NCBI RefSeq assembly: GCF_910592395.1
Contig: NC_088310.1
Span: forward strand, 14,269,501-14,333,500
Length of the DNA stretch: 64,000 nucleotides
Reading direction: 5' to 3'
Origin: Lineus longissimus
Taxonomy: Eukaryota > Nemertea > Pilidiophora > Heteronemertea > Lineidae
The position numbers were made by a program, and so were the translations under genes. Under the pieces are notes generated by a model that did not search any database, had not been told where the DNA came from, and saw only the letters and a list, made by a program, of their open reading frames with translations. Numbering within the stretch: the stretch's first letter is position 1; each line of letters begins with the position of its first letter. Of this stretch, positions 34,844 through 44,989 are shown piece by piece.

Positions 34844-37247
34844 AACAAGAGGCCCAAGGGCCTGGCGCTCAGCTGAGTAAGCAGATACAATTCATAGTTT
34901 AGCAGTTTTACTGATACTTTTAGATAGATTTGGCAAGGACTATATATAGTTACAATAACCATGGATGCTTCAATTTGTCAACTGTGAAAGATGTAAGTGA
35001 CATCACATGAAGTAATGCAGTGCGAGTGCGACATTTCCAATAGAGCCAGGATCTATATCACAGTGACACACAGACAGGATTGGTTTTCCTTCTGGTATCA
35101 AAATTTTGGAAATTTTGGGGTTTGGGATGCCCTGTATGTGAAGAAGCAAGATAAAGAGGTGCTTAAGAAAATTAACTTTATTGTTAAAAGATTGACCTGA
35201 CCTGCAGGTGATTGGAATTTAACAAAGGCTGATTGCAATCACGGAGTAAATTATATAAGAATCACTGATTTGGCAAAGATTATTACATTTACAAGACGTC
35301 AAGATGGAAGTGATTGTACAGTGTTTGCCAAATCCGGACCTACTTTCCGTCAATGCTGAATACGTCGATGAGAGCTCTCGAACTATCATTCCATGCAATA
35401 AATGGCAATGACAATACCACTAATAACTTCAAATTATTTTCCGGTTATGATAACACAACACGCATCTTCATGATCATGATCTTTCTCAAACTAACTGAAT
35501 GACCTAATCGCCTTGGACGCACAACCACATATCAATCCGCCCCGACGATCGACACATCCATTCGATTCGATAACACTCGATACAGTTTGATAAATAAACA
35601 ATTTTTTCGTGCTTTTAGCTGTCAACATCAATGGCTATAATATACTCCTGCAGAATAGTAGAACTAATAGAACTAATTTCCGAAGTTTCCAATAGTTTGA
35701 ACACAACTCAGAACATCACCCATCAGCCAAGGAGGATACCGCGGTGACGTCACATCACGTGATCACGACCCATATTACTGATCGCTATGGCCAATCAGAT
35801 TCAGTCTACTGACAGCACCAGCACTGAACACAATACGTCTCACTGTCTGGTGCGCTCCTGTACACAAATACACCAATAGACATGAAATATTGCAATACCT
35901 TGTATGGATTCTTCCTGTGTAAAATAAAATTTACAGAGCAGATTAACTTCCACGAATAAAAAAGACGTTTGGCGTGGGCAAAGTGTGGAAATAATGTCTC
36001 CGCTAAAATACACTACGAAATACACTAGGCAATGCACTACGCGATACACGGTAGAGATGCAGTTGAGTTTGTTATTGTTTTGACTTAGAAGCCCACCCAT
36101 ATCATAATATATTCATGTATTCATGAAGTATGAACTCATTTCTGTCCCATACAACTCTAAGAACAGTCAATTTCTCCTTAAATCATCACCGAAACCGCGA
36201 TATCCGCAGGAAGATTTCGTTCTAGTGTCCGAAAATGCATGATTTTACAGGGGCGCTAACTCGACAAATAGAGGGGATCTATGGGGATCTATGCGAGTTT
36301 TAGGTCCTACAGGTCTCGAACTTGTAAAATCTGTAAACATGCCTCCAAATCCCATTATGATAATGAAGAGATTGCCCAATGTCTGGGAGACTGTTTTGAA
36401 ACCATCGCTAATTTTGCCCATCAGCTGGACTCAGATCTGCATAAATTACGATAAATAATGAGGTCGTCGCTTCAATTTCGCAAAGGAAGTTGACTCCATT
36501 CGAAGGTTGTTTTGACCAAATTCCGTTGAACTCATCGTTATGAGGGCATTTGAACACATTCTCGTTGATCTTTTCTATAAACGTGTGAAGATTCGTACCA
36601 AAATACATTTCCGTAAAGGCTTAAATAAGAAAATTTGTCACTTACAAAATCATCGCTCCGGTAGAAATAAAAAGGTTACCGCCATTTTCTTGATGATAGT
36701 ACTCCAGGTAACTTCGACCGCGCAGTGGAGGGTCAAGCCGCCTCGTCAATTTACCCCAGACGAGCCGTTCATACAGTGAATGCACTGGCAATACCAGCAG
36801 TCCGGTATTCCCTGGTTCGAGGTTTTCATGTCAGTTCGCGGCGGGAAATTTAAAGCGGGGTCATCTGGGGTCAAACAACAGTTTTGCTCACTACCGCCAA
36901 CTGGTGATATAAATCCACACTAATCTATTTTATATCAAAACTTCTGTATCATGAAGACATTTTCAACTTTATTTCAAGCTTTTATCTGCTCGAATAGAGC
37001 GTCAAAAAATTGTTTTTTCATTTACGCCTTTTGCCCCCTGGGGAGCTGAATTTGAGTCGAAACGCCTAAATTTTTTTCTGTAAGCAACATTGTCTGCGGT
37101 GTTTATATACAAAACCATATTTGAAGTGCCTCGGCTGTACGGTTACAAAATGCCCAACATGGCTAGATGGATGGCAGGATGGAAGGACAAACACCAATCA
37201 ATTAGCTATTTGACTAGCTCCGCTGACTTTGTCAGCTGAGCTAAAAA
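34844..37247 (+). mobile_element. Hairpin-ended element S2, copy b
   Basis: It begins AACAAGAGGCCCAAGGGCC then TGGCGCTCAGCT, and ends in GCTGACTTTGTCAGC, TGAGCTAAAAA. CCTGCAGGTGATTGGAATTT at 35199 and the last about 230 bases (ACGGTTACAAAATGCCCA…) match S2 copy a. The part near 36890-36960 (CTACCGCCAACTGGTGATAT…) also resembles 18215-18285 inside copy c of S1, so modules are shared between the two groups. No coding gene is seen. Confidence 0.6.
35735..35800. promoter_or_regulatory. CRE, E-box and CCAAT cluster
   Basis: Within about 60 bases lie TGACGTCA, CACGTG (as TCACGTGATCACG) and GGCCAATCAG. Such a cluster is common in TATA-less animal promoters. Here it is inside S2 copy b, so it may be an element promoter. 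Assignment is by motif only. Confidence 0.3.
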
Positions 37248-37889
37248 CTAATCATACAAGTTATCCACACTCACCTTGATACCAAAATCTGCATGGTTCC
37301 ACGACACAAATTTCCACTTCCAGCAAAAACATCAACAAATTGGTTGATTGAAAAACGAGGTAATTTATTCATCACTTGGCTGCCTTAGAGGGTGTTTTCC
37401 AGCAGGAATATCCACTCCAAGCCAATCTGAGAGCACCTTTTATAGCACATTCAAAAATGCCGCTCTGGGGAAGCCCGATTAGAGCGTCACAGGTAAATGG
37501 AGTCAGCAATCGAGGCCACCAGCACTGGATAGTCACATACCTACATACTGCAGAGTGGGGATTAGCTTTAATTTATGCAGTTGTGCTGAGCCCAAGATCC
37601 AGGCCTCGGTAATTGTAATGGGTCGCTTGCTTCATGGGTTGATGATCTTAGTGTTGTGGTAGCAATGCTATGTTTTTACTGCTTAAATACTGAGTTCACG
37701 TTGAGTTTCTTCTTGCAATTGTATGCATGCATCACAAGATAAAGAAACCAAAATTGTAGGCCCACTAACAATGCTCGATACCAGCATTAAGTCAACGGCA
37801 GAATTTCGCTAACATCTATATTCATGTTTTTTAAGAATTGCTTATTCTTAGTCTAAGTATATAAATAATGTGTCTGATAGTTCTTATAA
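37248..37889. other. Unassigned intronic sequence
   Basis: No gene or repeat is recognised. Confidence 0.45.
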
Positions 37890-38310
37890 TTGTATTTATA
37901 TCCCACTGAATTTCGAATATTTGAAAGTTGAAATTCTGTGAACTGGCTACAACCATGACAATTCTTCTAAAAGATTTAACCATGACCTTCAATCCCATCC
38001 CGCTCCAGCATAGATGGTTGTTCATGAAATAATAGTCACCATTAAAACCATAGTGAACTTGATTAAGGCATCACTAAAATCCACTGCCACAGGAACTGAA
38101 TTAAAACTAATTGTAACTATGACACGCACCAAAAAGCCTTTCACAATCGTTATTAGCCTATTATAAGTATTAACTAATAAAATGACTTTAAGGCTGCCAT
38201 GCAGTGCAGAAGTTCCTATTGTTTTCTGTCCACACCAATTAGTTTGAGTTAATAAGCAACATAATGTTTTGGCCGAGAGTGTGTGTTTGTACTACACATA
38301 CTGTATTTGG
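37890..38310 (+). repeat. Dispersed repeat C, copy 1 (partner 59690-60170)
   Basis: Shared stretches include AATATTTGAAAGTTGAAATT, GAACTGGCTACAACCATGAC and GAGAGTGTGTGTTTGT. The partner copy has about 100 extra bases near 59890-59995. Confidence 0.8.
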
Positions 38311-38490
38311 GTATAAGGTAAAATTGGGTAATTGTAGCCCCTTTTTCACCTATAACTTCGGTTACGCAAGAGATTTCCAAGCAGATTCACAAAACTGGAC
38401 CGGCTCTTGGCACCTCTTCCAATAATATTGCTTGTAATTCAGAGCATTTTATCCAAAACAATGCTTCTGAGAGACAATACAAGACTTGTG

Positions 38491-38527
38491 GTCAGGGGCT
38501 ACAATTGGGGTAATTGTAGCCCCTGAC
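38491..38527. repeat. Perfect palindrome, 16-base arms
   Basis: GTCAGGGGCTACAATT, loop GGGGT, then AATTGTAGCCCCTGAC. It carries the same motif as the proposed outer ends at 38328 and 43500-43530. Confidence 0.85.
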
Positions 38528-39530
38528 TGAAATTACAATTTACATAAGAACACTATTTTCCACAGGTTTATGGTCTTTGTATTGGTAATGAAACATTTAG
38601 TATTATTCCAATCTACCAATGTAGGTTAATGACATGATTTTACTAGTATGGTATTTATTGAACATTTAGTGATGTTCGATGGAATCACTTACCAACAATT
38701 TAAACATTGTCACAAATCAGATTTTAAACTGGTGCAAAAACTCAAAGTTCTATTCATCCCCACTTTGTGTCAGACAACAGCTTGTGAAATTCTGAATTGA
38801 CTGACAGTCTTGCCGTGCGCCGTTAAAAACTTTATTTTCAGGGATGGGTCATGTATCAACCCCAATTATAGCTGGCAACACTTAATGGTAATGCAATGTA
38901 CATGTACCATGAGAAGCGCTGCTATCTCGTCAATGGTGTGGCTTGAACTACACACACCAGTAACTTTGAAAATATTTTATTTTGAAATAATGTTAGATAA
39001 TCTAGTATGAAACCTCAAATGTATCATTGTTGGTACATACAGGGTGACTATTGTATCTATTGTACCTACATCAGATAGATTTATGATCAAATGATATAAT
39101 TCAGGTGTAAGAATAAAGAAACCTAGCATCTGCATGATTTATGACATGATATATTGAGCTATTTAGGGATCACATCCAAAGTCCGCACGGGATATCCGCC
39201 GGCGAAATTCACCCTACAGTATTTCGCCTGCAAAATCTGTCCGAAAATCGACTGGCGAATGTGAGGCAATAATATGAAATCGGCAGTATGTCAGATGCGA
39301 AATTCGCCCACAATCGCGCCTATTCTTTGATTTCGCCCCAAAAATCGCTCCAGGCGATAATGGAGCGATTTTACGAAATTGGTGGCTCTTGCATGCTTGT
39401 CGGAACGATTTTGCATCAACTTTCGCCTTGTAAAATGTTCCATCGGCATAAACGTGCAGTCACGTGATGAAAACAAATCGGGTCATACTAAACAGCGTCC
39501 ACCAGGTTTAAACACATATGAGGGGTTCAG

Positions 39531-39731
39531 GCGCAAAACCCCGTAAACGCCATTCCTATGAAAAATGAGATAGCTGTACCAATGTACAGCTTTTGGCATG
39601 TAGATGACGTTAGTCAAATCATATTGTTGCAAAATCCCGTAAGTCCCATCGTAAAGCCTACCTTAAACCCAGTTTGTTTGCAAAACCCAGTAAACGCCAC
39701 CACCATATTGGTGCAGAAACACGTAAGTCTC
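39531..39731 (+). repeat. Left subterminal motif array (4 copies)
   Basis: Copies lie at 39531-39551 (GCGCAAAACCCCGTAAACGC), 39627-39647 (TTGCAAAATCCCGTAAGTCC), 39678-39698 (TTGCAAAACCCAGTAAACGC) and 39711-39731 (GTGCAGAAACACGTAAGTCT), all in the same orientation. They are probably binding sites for the element's transposase. Confidence 0.75.
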
Positions 39732-39867
39732 TGAAAGCCAATCACTGATGAACTGCAGGTCACATGACGCACAAAATGGTGGCGCCCACGCTCGCAAGGC
39801 TTTCGCTGTAGAATAGTCAATTTCTGCTGTCAATTGTCAGTTTCTGCTGAATTTACGTAAAATTAAG

Positions 39868-40279
39868 ATGAACAACTTTGATGAAATGGATGAAGCAGTA
39901 ATGCACTCGCCACAAGGCAAGCGTAAACGTCGCCAACCCAAGGCTTCAGCCCGTGCGAGGGCAAAATCAGATCGGTACAGTGGCAATGACTTTGTTTCCC
40001 GTATATCATGTAGGCATAACAATGCATTGTGTAAAGCGAGTACACTGACTGAAATGGACTTGACTTACATTAAAGGACAGTTGTATGCAACCGATGATAA
40101 AGTAAAGCAGGATGCAGTTCTAATGTCACACATGGAAACTAGTCGGGTGAAGCGCCGGAGGCCTAGAGTACAGGATCAGAACAGACAAAAGAAGAGAGGG
40201 GTTTCCACGAAATACAGTGTTCTGAAAGAAGACAAAACCAAGATTCCTATTTGCCAGGCATCATTCCTTAGTGTCTTTG
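39868..40279 (+). CDS. Uncharacterised transposase-like protein, exon 1
   Basis: ATG at 39868 (AAGATGAAC) starts 137 codons plus one base, ending at TTTG before GTAAGTGAG, a consensus splice donor. The product has two strongly basic clusters (GKRKRRQPKASARARAK and RVKRRRPRVQDQNRQKKRG) suited to nuclear import or DNA binding. Joined to exon 2 at 40664 the frame stays open, giving a 575-residue protein. Reading on without splicing gives a stop after the next codon, which supports the intron. The gene fills the space between the two subterminal arrays of the inner transposon. Confidence 0.75.
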
Positions 40280-40663
40280 GTAAGTGAGATTTAGATAGAT
40301 AGGATAGATTCTTAGTGCAGATGGTGATTTAGGGTATGTCTGTGTGTGAGGGGGATGGGGCTCTATGCTTGTGCGATGAAATTTCAGACATGAATTCGGC
40401 TGTCCGTAAAGACCTTTCTTACTGGTGACCAGAAAAAAAACCTTGCTTCAGAATGTGCCACCACAATGTATGGCTGAGTTGTTATGGCAAAAAAAATGTG
40501 CTAGTCTGTATTATTTTTTTCCTTTTATTTCAGGCCATCAGGGACAGCGGACATGATTTTAACCAGCAGTATCATTGCAACACTATTTCCAATCCAGTGT
40601 ACAATATTGAAAATTGACTTCAGTTTAAATCAGATGAGTCACCAAATTATATTTTCCTTTCAG

Positions 40664-41979
40664 GCATCAAAGAATACCGTGTCCAGAGTGTTGCAAGATA
40701 TTGGCTTGAACATGGTACGTCTCGCTCAGAAAATCGTGGTGGAGCCAGGAAAGTTGAAGAACATGCTGAGAAAAAGGAGCGCATTCAGGCCCATATTCAG
40801 TCATTCACCTGCAGAGCGAGCCACTATGCACGTAGGTCAGCCCCTGGCAGAAAGTATCTCCCTACGGATTTGAATGTTGCGAAGATGCACCGGATGTTCC
40901 TGGAACAGAATCATGCCCAATGTTCCTACTCCTTATACTGGAGCATTTTTGTGTATGACTTTAACCTTGCCTTCGGTCACCCATCTACGGATGTGTGTTC
41001 TACATGTGTGAAGTTCCGCATTGCAATAAGGGATCCCGATCTGACTCCAGATGAAAAACGAGACAAAATTCTGATGTACACCTTGCATCGTCGCCGTGCG
41101 CGTCAGTTCTACAATCTTCTCAATGAGGTCGAAGACAGCTATACTCTCTGTTTTGATGTAATGGAGAATCTGGTCCTACCCAAGTCACCTATAGGACAAA
41201 CATACTATTCTCGGCAGCTGTACTTATACGTCTTTGGCATAGTTTATCACCATGGCAGAGGTGGGCCCCAGCGGAGAGAGGATGTCCACCTGTACACATG
41301 GCTTGAACATGAAAACGCCAAAGACAGCAACGCGATAGCATCGGCCCTGCGTGATTACCTTGGTTCAGTGGCACGTGCTGAGATCAACCAAACTCGTCTC
41401 CTCCGTTTATTCTCAGATTCTTGTTACGGGCAAAACAAGAACATTAACTTGATTTCCATGTTGTTTTCCCTGTGTAGCAGACAGTACCCTCAACATACCG
41501 TGGATTATTACTTCCCGATACGTGGCCATAGTTTTCTTCCTGCCGACAGAGTGTTTGGATGTATGGAACAGGATATTCGTAAGAAGGATACCATCTTATT
41601 GCCAAAGGAGTATGTTGAAATTCTCAGTAAACATGGTGTTGTTCATGAATACGGGAAGCAGTGGCAGTGTTACGATTTCAAGGGAGAATCTGCAGCGTTC
41701 ATAAAAAGTCAGAGGTCATTCAAAATAAGTGAGGCTAGGGTACTGCAGGTGTATGGAGATAAGCCTGGCTTTAAGAGTGTTTACGGCGGGGAATTCTGCC
41801 AACACTCCCTATTGAAAAGAGGGAAAAAGTGGTCACAGTACAACCCACCTGTTTGTCCTGATATTAACTGTGTAAAGGATGCAAAGAAGGATGATGTACT
41901 GAAGCTGCTGAATGAATTGGGGGTACGTCAGGATGTCCGTAGTTACTATGAGAATGCTCTCTCAGATGCCGAAGTTTAG
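40664..41979 (+). CDS. Uncharacterised transposase-like protein, exon 2 (RNase H-like core)
   Basis: The exon starts after TTTCCTTTCAG at 40663; the first two bases complete the codon split at 40279. Residues about 138-215 form a basic helical region (HIQSFTCRASHYARRSAPGR, then KYLPTDLNVAKM). CSTC is at 249-252. Candidate catalytic acids are Asp302 (CFDVMENLVLP), Asp389 (LFSDSCYGQNKN) and Asp432 or Glu439 (RGHSFLPADRVFGCME). The order D…FSD-C-GQNKN…RGHSF-P-DR recurs in multicopy proteins of insects and other invertebrates annotated only as uncharacterised. An RNase H-like nuclease fold is my inference. No stop or frameshift interrupts it. After TAG at 41977 the same frame continues 14 codons (9 acidic) to a second TAG. 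Confidence 0.75.
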
Positions 41980-42157
41980 GAAGGCACTCAGGATCTTGAG
42001 GAAAGTGACGAGGACGATGACTAGGATAGTACAATGTAGTTATTAGGAGGCCATGCATCCTTGTGCTTATTATTCTTGCTCTTTTATTAATCCAATTTGA
42101 GTACATTGTTAACTGTGTTGTGTTCTGTTACATTTTCATGCATATTTTTCCAGTGAT

Positions 42158-42437
42158 GGACTTGCCAGGTTTTGCAAACACAGATTTTTTGGACTTACTG
42201 AGTTATGCAAAAATAACGCATTTGGACTTACATAGTTTTGCAGCCAATATCAATCAAAATTGCTTAATAACTAGTTTTCATAATAAAGGTTAATTTTTGA
42301 AATTCTTGCCTTTTGTTTTTCCACCCAATAACTATTTGATTACAATGAGAGTAAACCAGTAACCAATGAACCTACTCCCAAACAAAAATTCTTGTTTTAA
42401 AACAATAGGGGTATTGTGGACTTACTGGGTTTTGCAC
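42158..42437 (-). repeat. Right subterminal motif array (4 inverted copies)
   Basis: Copies lie at 42158-42177 (GGACTTGCCAGGTTTTGCAA), 42191-42210 (GGACTTACTGAGTTATGCAA), 42224-42242 (GGACTTACATAGTTTTGCA) and 42418-42437 (GGACTTACTGGGTTTTGCAC). They are the inverse of the left array. Confidence 0.75.
42282..42287 (+). promoter_or_regulatory. Poly(A) signal of the inner transposon gene
   Basis: AATAAA lies about 300 bases after the stop codon and inside the element's right end. It is the first canonical signal downstream. Confidence 0.4.
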
Positions 42438-42454
42438 CTGAACCCCTCATATAT

Positions 42455-42585
42455 ACATTAAAGCCATCAAAGTAAAATCTAATGGTCATAAACACAATAA
42501 GCATGAAATTTTCAGGAAATATGTTTTTTATGGTGTCGTATTACGTTTATGGCCACAAAATTTTATTTTGATGACTTTATACCCG
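42455..42585. repeat. Imperfect ~43-base-arm hairpin (small MITE-like)
   Basis: TTAAAGCCATCAAAGTAAAA…GGTCATAAAC at the left mirrors GTTTATGGCC…TTTTATTTTGATGACTTTA at the right. It lies between the inner transposon end and the middle element's right arm. Confidence 0.6.
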
Positions 42586-43544
42586 ACTTTAAACCTGGTG
42601 AACGCTGGTGAACACTGGTGGGCGCTGTTTAGGATGATCAGATACTACAACGACCTTGATTGGTTGGCTGAGACTCAGAAACATAAGCCTAACTATGATT
42701 AGCTGTATGATTTGGTACATTCCGCCACAATCCTTCGGAATACATACCATAATACTAAGAACCTCAAACCTCTGTGCCAAATTTGTGTATCTCCTCGTGG
42801 ATAGATGTGATGTATATGATTACTGGAGTCAGGTTGACTGGGAATTCCAGTTAGTGTTTTTGTTCGGTCTCCTATCAGCTGATGTGAGAATTCGCATACT
42901 ACAACACATGTAACATTCGCTTCGTTCCGATGGTTGGTGAGAGCGAATTAGGCGCGATAATTTTTTTCGCCTGCGATTTTCATTCAGTCTGAATTTTCGC
43001 CTGATCATAATAGAATCACTGAAGCAGGGAGCAATTTGGAGGCGAATGAGAGTGGCGATATTCGACCAGGCGAATTTTCGCCCCGATTCGCGTGCGGACT
43101 TTGGACGTGATCCCTTATAGGGGCTAAAAATACCCCGAACAAACGAGCTACAAATACCCTGGGGGTACTTCGGTCAGTCTCTAAAAAATTATCTTTTAAT
43201 AATGACATCAAATACCACATATAACATTCTCTACACTCAATACTGATCACCTGAACCAAGTTTCAAATATATCAATGCTCTGTAAGTGTGGAAAATTCAT
43301 ACCTGCCAAAATTTCCATCCCAATTTTTTTTTGCATGTGTCTGATTTGTTTACTGCTTTTAGCCAAAGCTCTTACATAACATGTTGCATAATAAACAAAC
43401 TATTTATGTTGTGATACTCAAGAGTCACCTCTTTCATATCCATGCTTGGGTTGGCTGAATAATTCCATGGTTACCGGAATATGAATCAAAAACATAGTCA
43501 GGGCTACAATCAGACTTGGGCTACAATAACCCCATTTTATCTTA

Positions 43545-43984
43545 CATGCAATCAGGAAAATATATATAGTGGTATTTAGGGAAGCTATGACCACACTCTG
43601 TTTAAGAATACTGCCTGACATACATAGGGCCTACTCAACTCTTAAATTCAAAGCGGGTACATTGAATAGTCTGAGTAGCTGACAAAAATATGTGATGAGT
43701 AGGATTGTATTGGAGTTGATGTATCGCACAAAATTTCCATTTATTCAGTTATGGATATGTTGTACAGTTTCATCTTCATTGCAATAACAAAATTGGCTCA
43801 AACATAAAGTGTCCTTAAACATAAAGTTTGTGACATTGAACTAGTTTTTGAAGTTTCTTTGTGAAAGTAGGGTTTCAAAAACCTCTTTTTTCCCCCAAAG
43901 ATGAATGATCTCCAAGCGAAAAGCATATATATCCTTGATCAGGAATCAAACATACACAGTGGGAGCCTATGCTAATCAACATAC
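43545..43984. other. Intron sequence next to UBR exon
   Basis: No repeat is recognised. This is the 5' part of the 30 kb UBR intron, in transcript direction. Confidence 0.5.
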
Positions 43985-44088
43985 CTTCCTTTTCCTTTTC
44001 AACAGCTTCCCTTACACTTGCCTCAACTGTTTTCTGAAGTCCATCAATCCAGTTATTGAAACTCAATTCCACTCCTCTCTTCTCTTCT
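43985..44088 (-). CDS. UBR1: UBR1/UBR2-like E3 ligase, internal exon (third seen)
   Basis: This 104-base minus-strand exon starts after CTTTTTTTTAAAG and ends at GGAAG before GTATGT. Its first base completes CT|A from exon 48571-48735, and its last base is phase 1 into exon 13600-13769. It encodes EEKRGVELSFNNWIDGLQKT… with a lysine/glutamate end (VEKEKE), the helical linker that follows the RING cysteines in UBR1/UBR2. Both phases agree with the neighbouring exons 4.5 kb upstream and 30.2 kb downstream. That agreement is the main argument for a peptide this weakly conserved. Confidence 0.75.
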
Positions 44089-44209
44089 CTTTAAAAAAAA
44101 GAACAGACATTCAATTAGTAATGTAGAATATGTAGAAGAATGAAATGACCACGGGCCATGTGCTCTCCTGTGTTCTAAAACAAAAATATGGTTACTGTTA
44201 TGCTTACAG

Positions 44210-44480
44210 AGAATTTGACCTTAGTGACCTTGGAAATTAGGTCAAGGCCAAAATATTTCAACTATTAACTATAGAAACTGTAAGTTAACCTTGATCTGCT
44301 TAACCCTTTGGGTGCCTTATAGATGTACGACATACGTCAACTTTTTGGAAATTGATGTGACATATAGACAATGACGTACGTACACATTTCTTTAATGATG
44401 TGTGCCCAAGTTTATCGTTATTCCCAATGATTCGGACATTCAACATATGTCCGTATGGCACACGGGTAAGTCTTAAATAG
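44210..44480. repeat. Short N fragment, then a possible TTAA element
   Basis: TTTGACCTTAGTGACCTTGG at 44216 with TTAGGTCAAGG is an N core. TTAACCCTTTGGGTGCC at 44300 opens a segment closing near GGCACACGGGTAAGTCTTAA (44457-44476). Its inverted ends are imperfect. Confidence 0.45.
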
Positions 44481-44872
44481 AGTTACAGTACAAATTCTCA
44501 GATGGCAGCACTGGGACGCCTTTTTGTGTGGATTACTGGAACTCTATATTTCTTATTGTGTCACATAATCACAGGCTCCAAATTCAAAAAGTGAAAAATG
44601 GCAGCCTGGGTGGTCCTAGCAGGTGTGATTTTCTGCATAGGCATGATATTATAATAGGTTTGTGTGCAAGGGGTGAAGGGATGTCCCATGGAGTGTCCCC
44701 AGGGAGGTGCCCTGAAAGTCTGGGGTGGTGAGGGGGTAGTCGGGGGTGGTAAGGGGTCGGAGCTAATCATGCTGTTCTGCTTTCAGGGCCTACTGCATCA
44801 AGCAGCACTAGCCAAAGGCCAAATATGTGTGGTTTATGGGGTCTATTAACAACATGTTTGCCATACTAGTAT

Positions 44873-44976
44873 AACAAGAGGCCCATGGGCCTGGGGCTCA
44901 GCTTAATGTAAAGATGCTCACTTTCGTTTTTTTGGGTCAGTTTGTATAAATATTTCGTCACAAAACTGAGCTAAAA
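44873..44976 (+). mobile_element. 104-base minimal S2 element
   Basis: It begins AACAAGAGGCCCATGGGCC then TGGGGCTCAGCT and already ends at 44976 with CAAAACTGAGCTAAAAA. The 3' end has a stem TCAGTTTGT/ACAAAACTGA. Both S2 ends are thus present within 104 bases, with almost nothing between. The sequence 44480-44872 before it is unassigned. Confidence 0.5.
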
Positions 44977-44989
44977 ATGGTTTCCAAAA

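Larger units (their letters stand above)
39520..42448 (+). mobile_element. Inner DNA transposon carrying an intact transposase-like gene
   Basis: Left end GAGGGGTTCAGGCGCAAAAC; the right end is its inverse, …TTTTGCACCTGAACCCCTC. ATAT flanks both sides, possibly the target duplication. Next to each end are four copies of a 20-base motif pointing inward. Between them lies a two-exon gene (39868-41979) with its own AATAAA. The compact organisation (ends, subterminal sites, one gene) is that of an autonomous cut-and-paste transposon. I cannot place it in a named superfamily. Confidence 0.75.
39166..43114. mobile_element. Middle nested element, TTA target duplication
   Basis: Ends are GGGATCACATCCAAAGTCC (left) and GGACTTTGGACGTGATCCC (right). 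TTA occurs directly outside both (39163-39165 and 43115-43117). The inverted homology is long and loose: GGCGAAATTCGCC-like, CGCCTATT, and near the inner boundary CTAAACAGCGTCCACCAGG (39489) opposite CACTGGTGGGCGCTGTTTAG (42613). A three-base TWA duplication and GGG ends fit the PIF/Harbinger group, but no Harbinger transposase is present. It carries the inner element as cargo or as a later insertion. Confidence 0.7.
38314..43544. mobile_element. Outermost nested element (inverted repeat ends)
   Basis: The left sequence TAAGGTAAAATTGGGTAATT, then GTAGCCCC (38314-38341), is mirrored at the right by GGGCTACAATAACCCC then ATTTTATCTTA (about 43518-43544). A further GGCTACAAT copy lies beside each end. 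The internal palindrome 38491-38527 carries the same GGGGCTACAATT motif. No clear target duplication was found. This could be a third transposon layer or two solo copies in opposite orientation. Confidence 0.4.

Noticed and set aside
40870-41979. Treating 40870 as the start of the 369-codon protein
   Set aside because: The first codon there is TTG. The frame continues upstream through an intron to the ATG at 39868, with matching splice phases.
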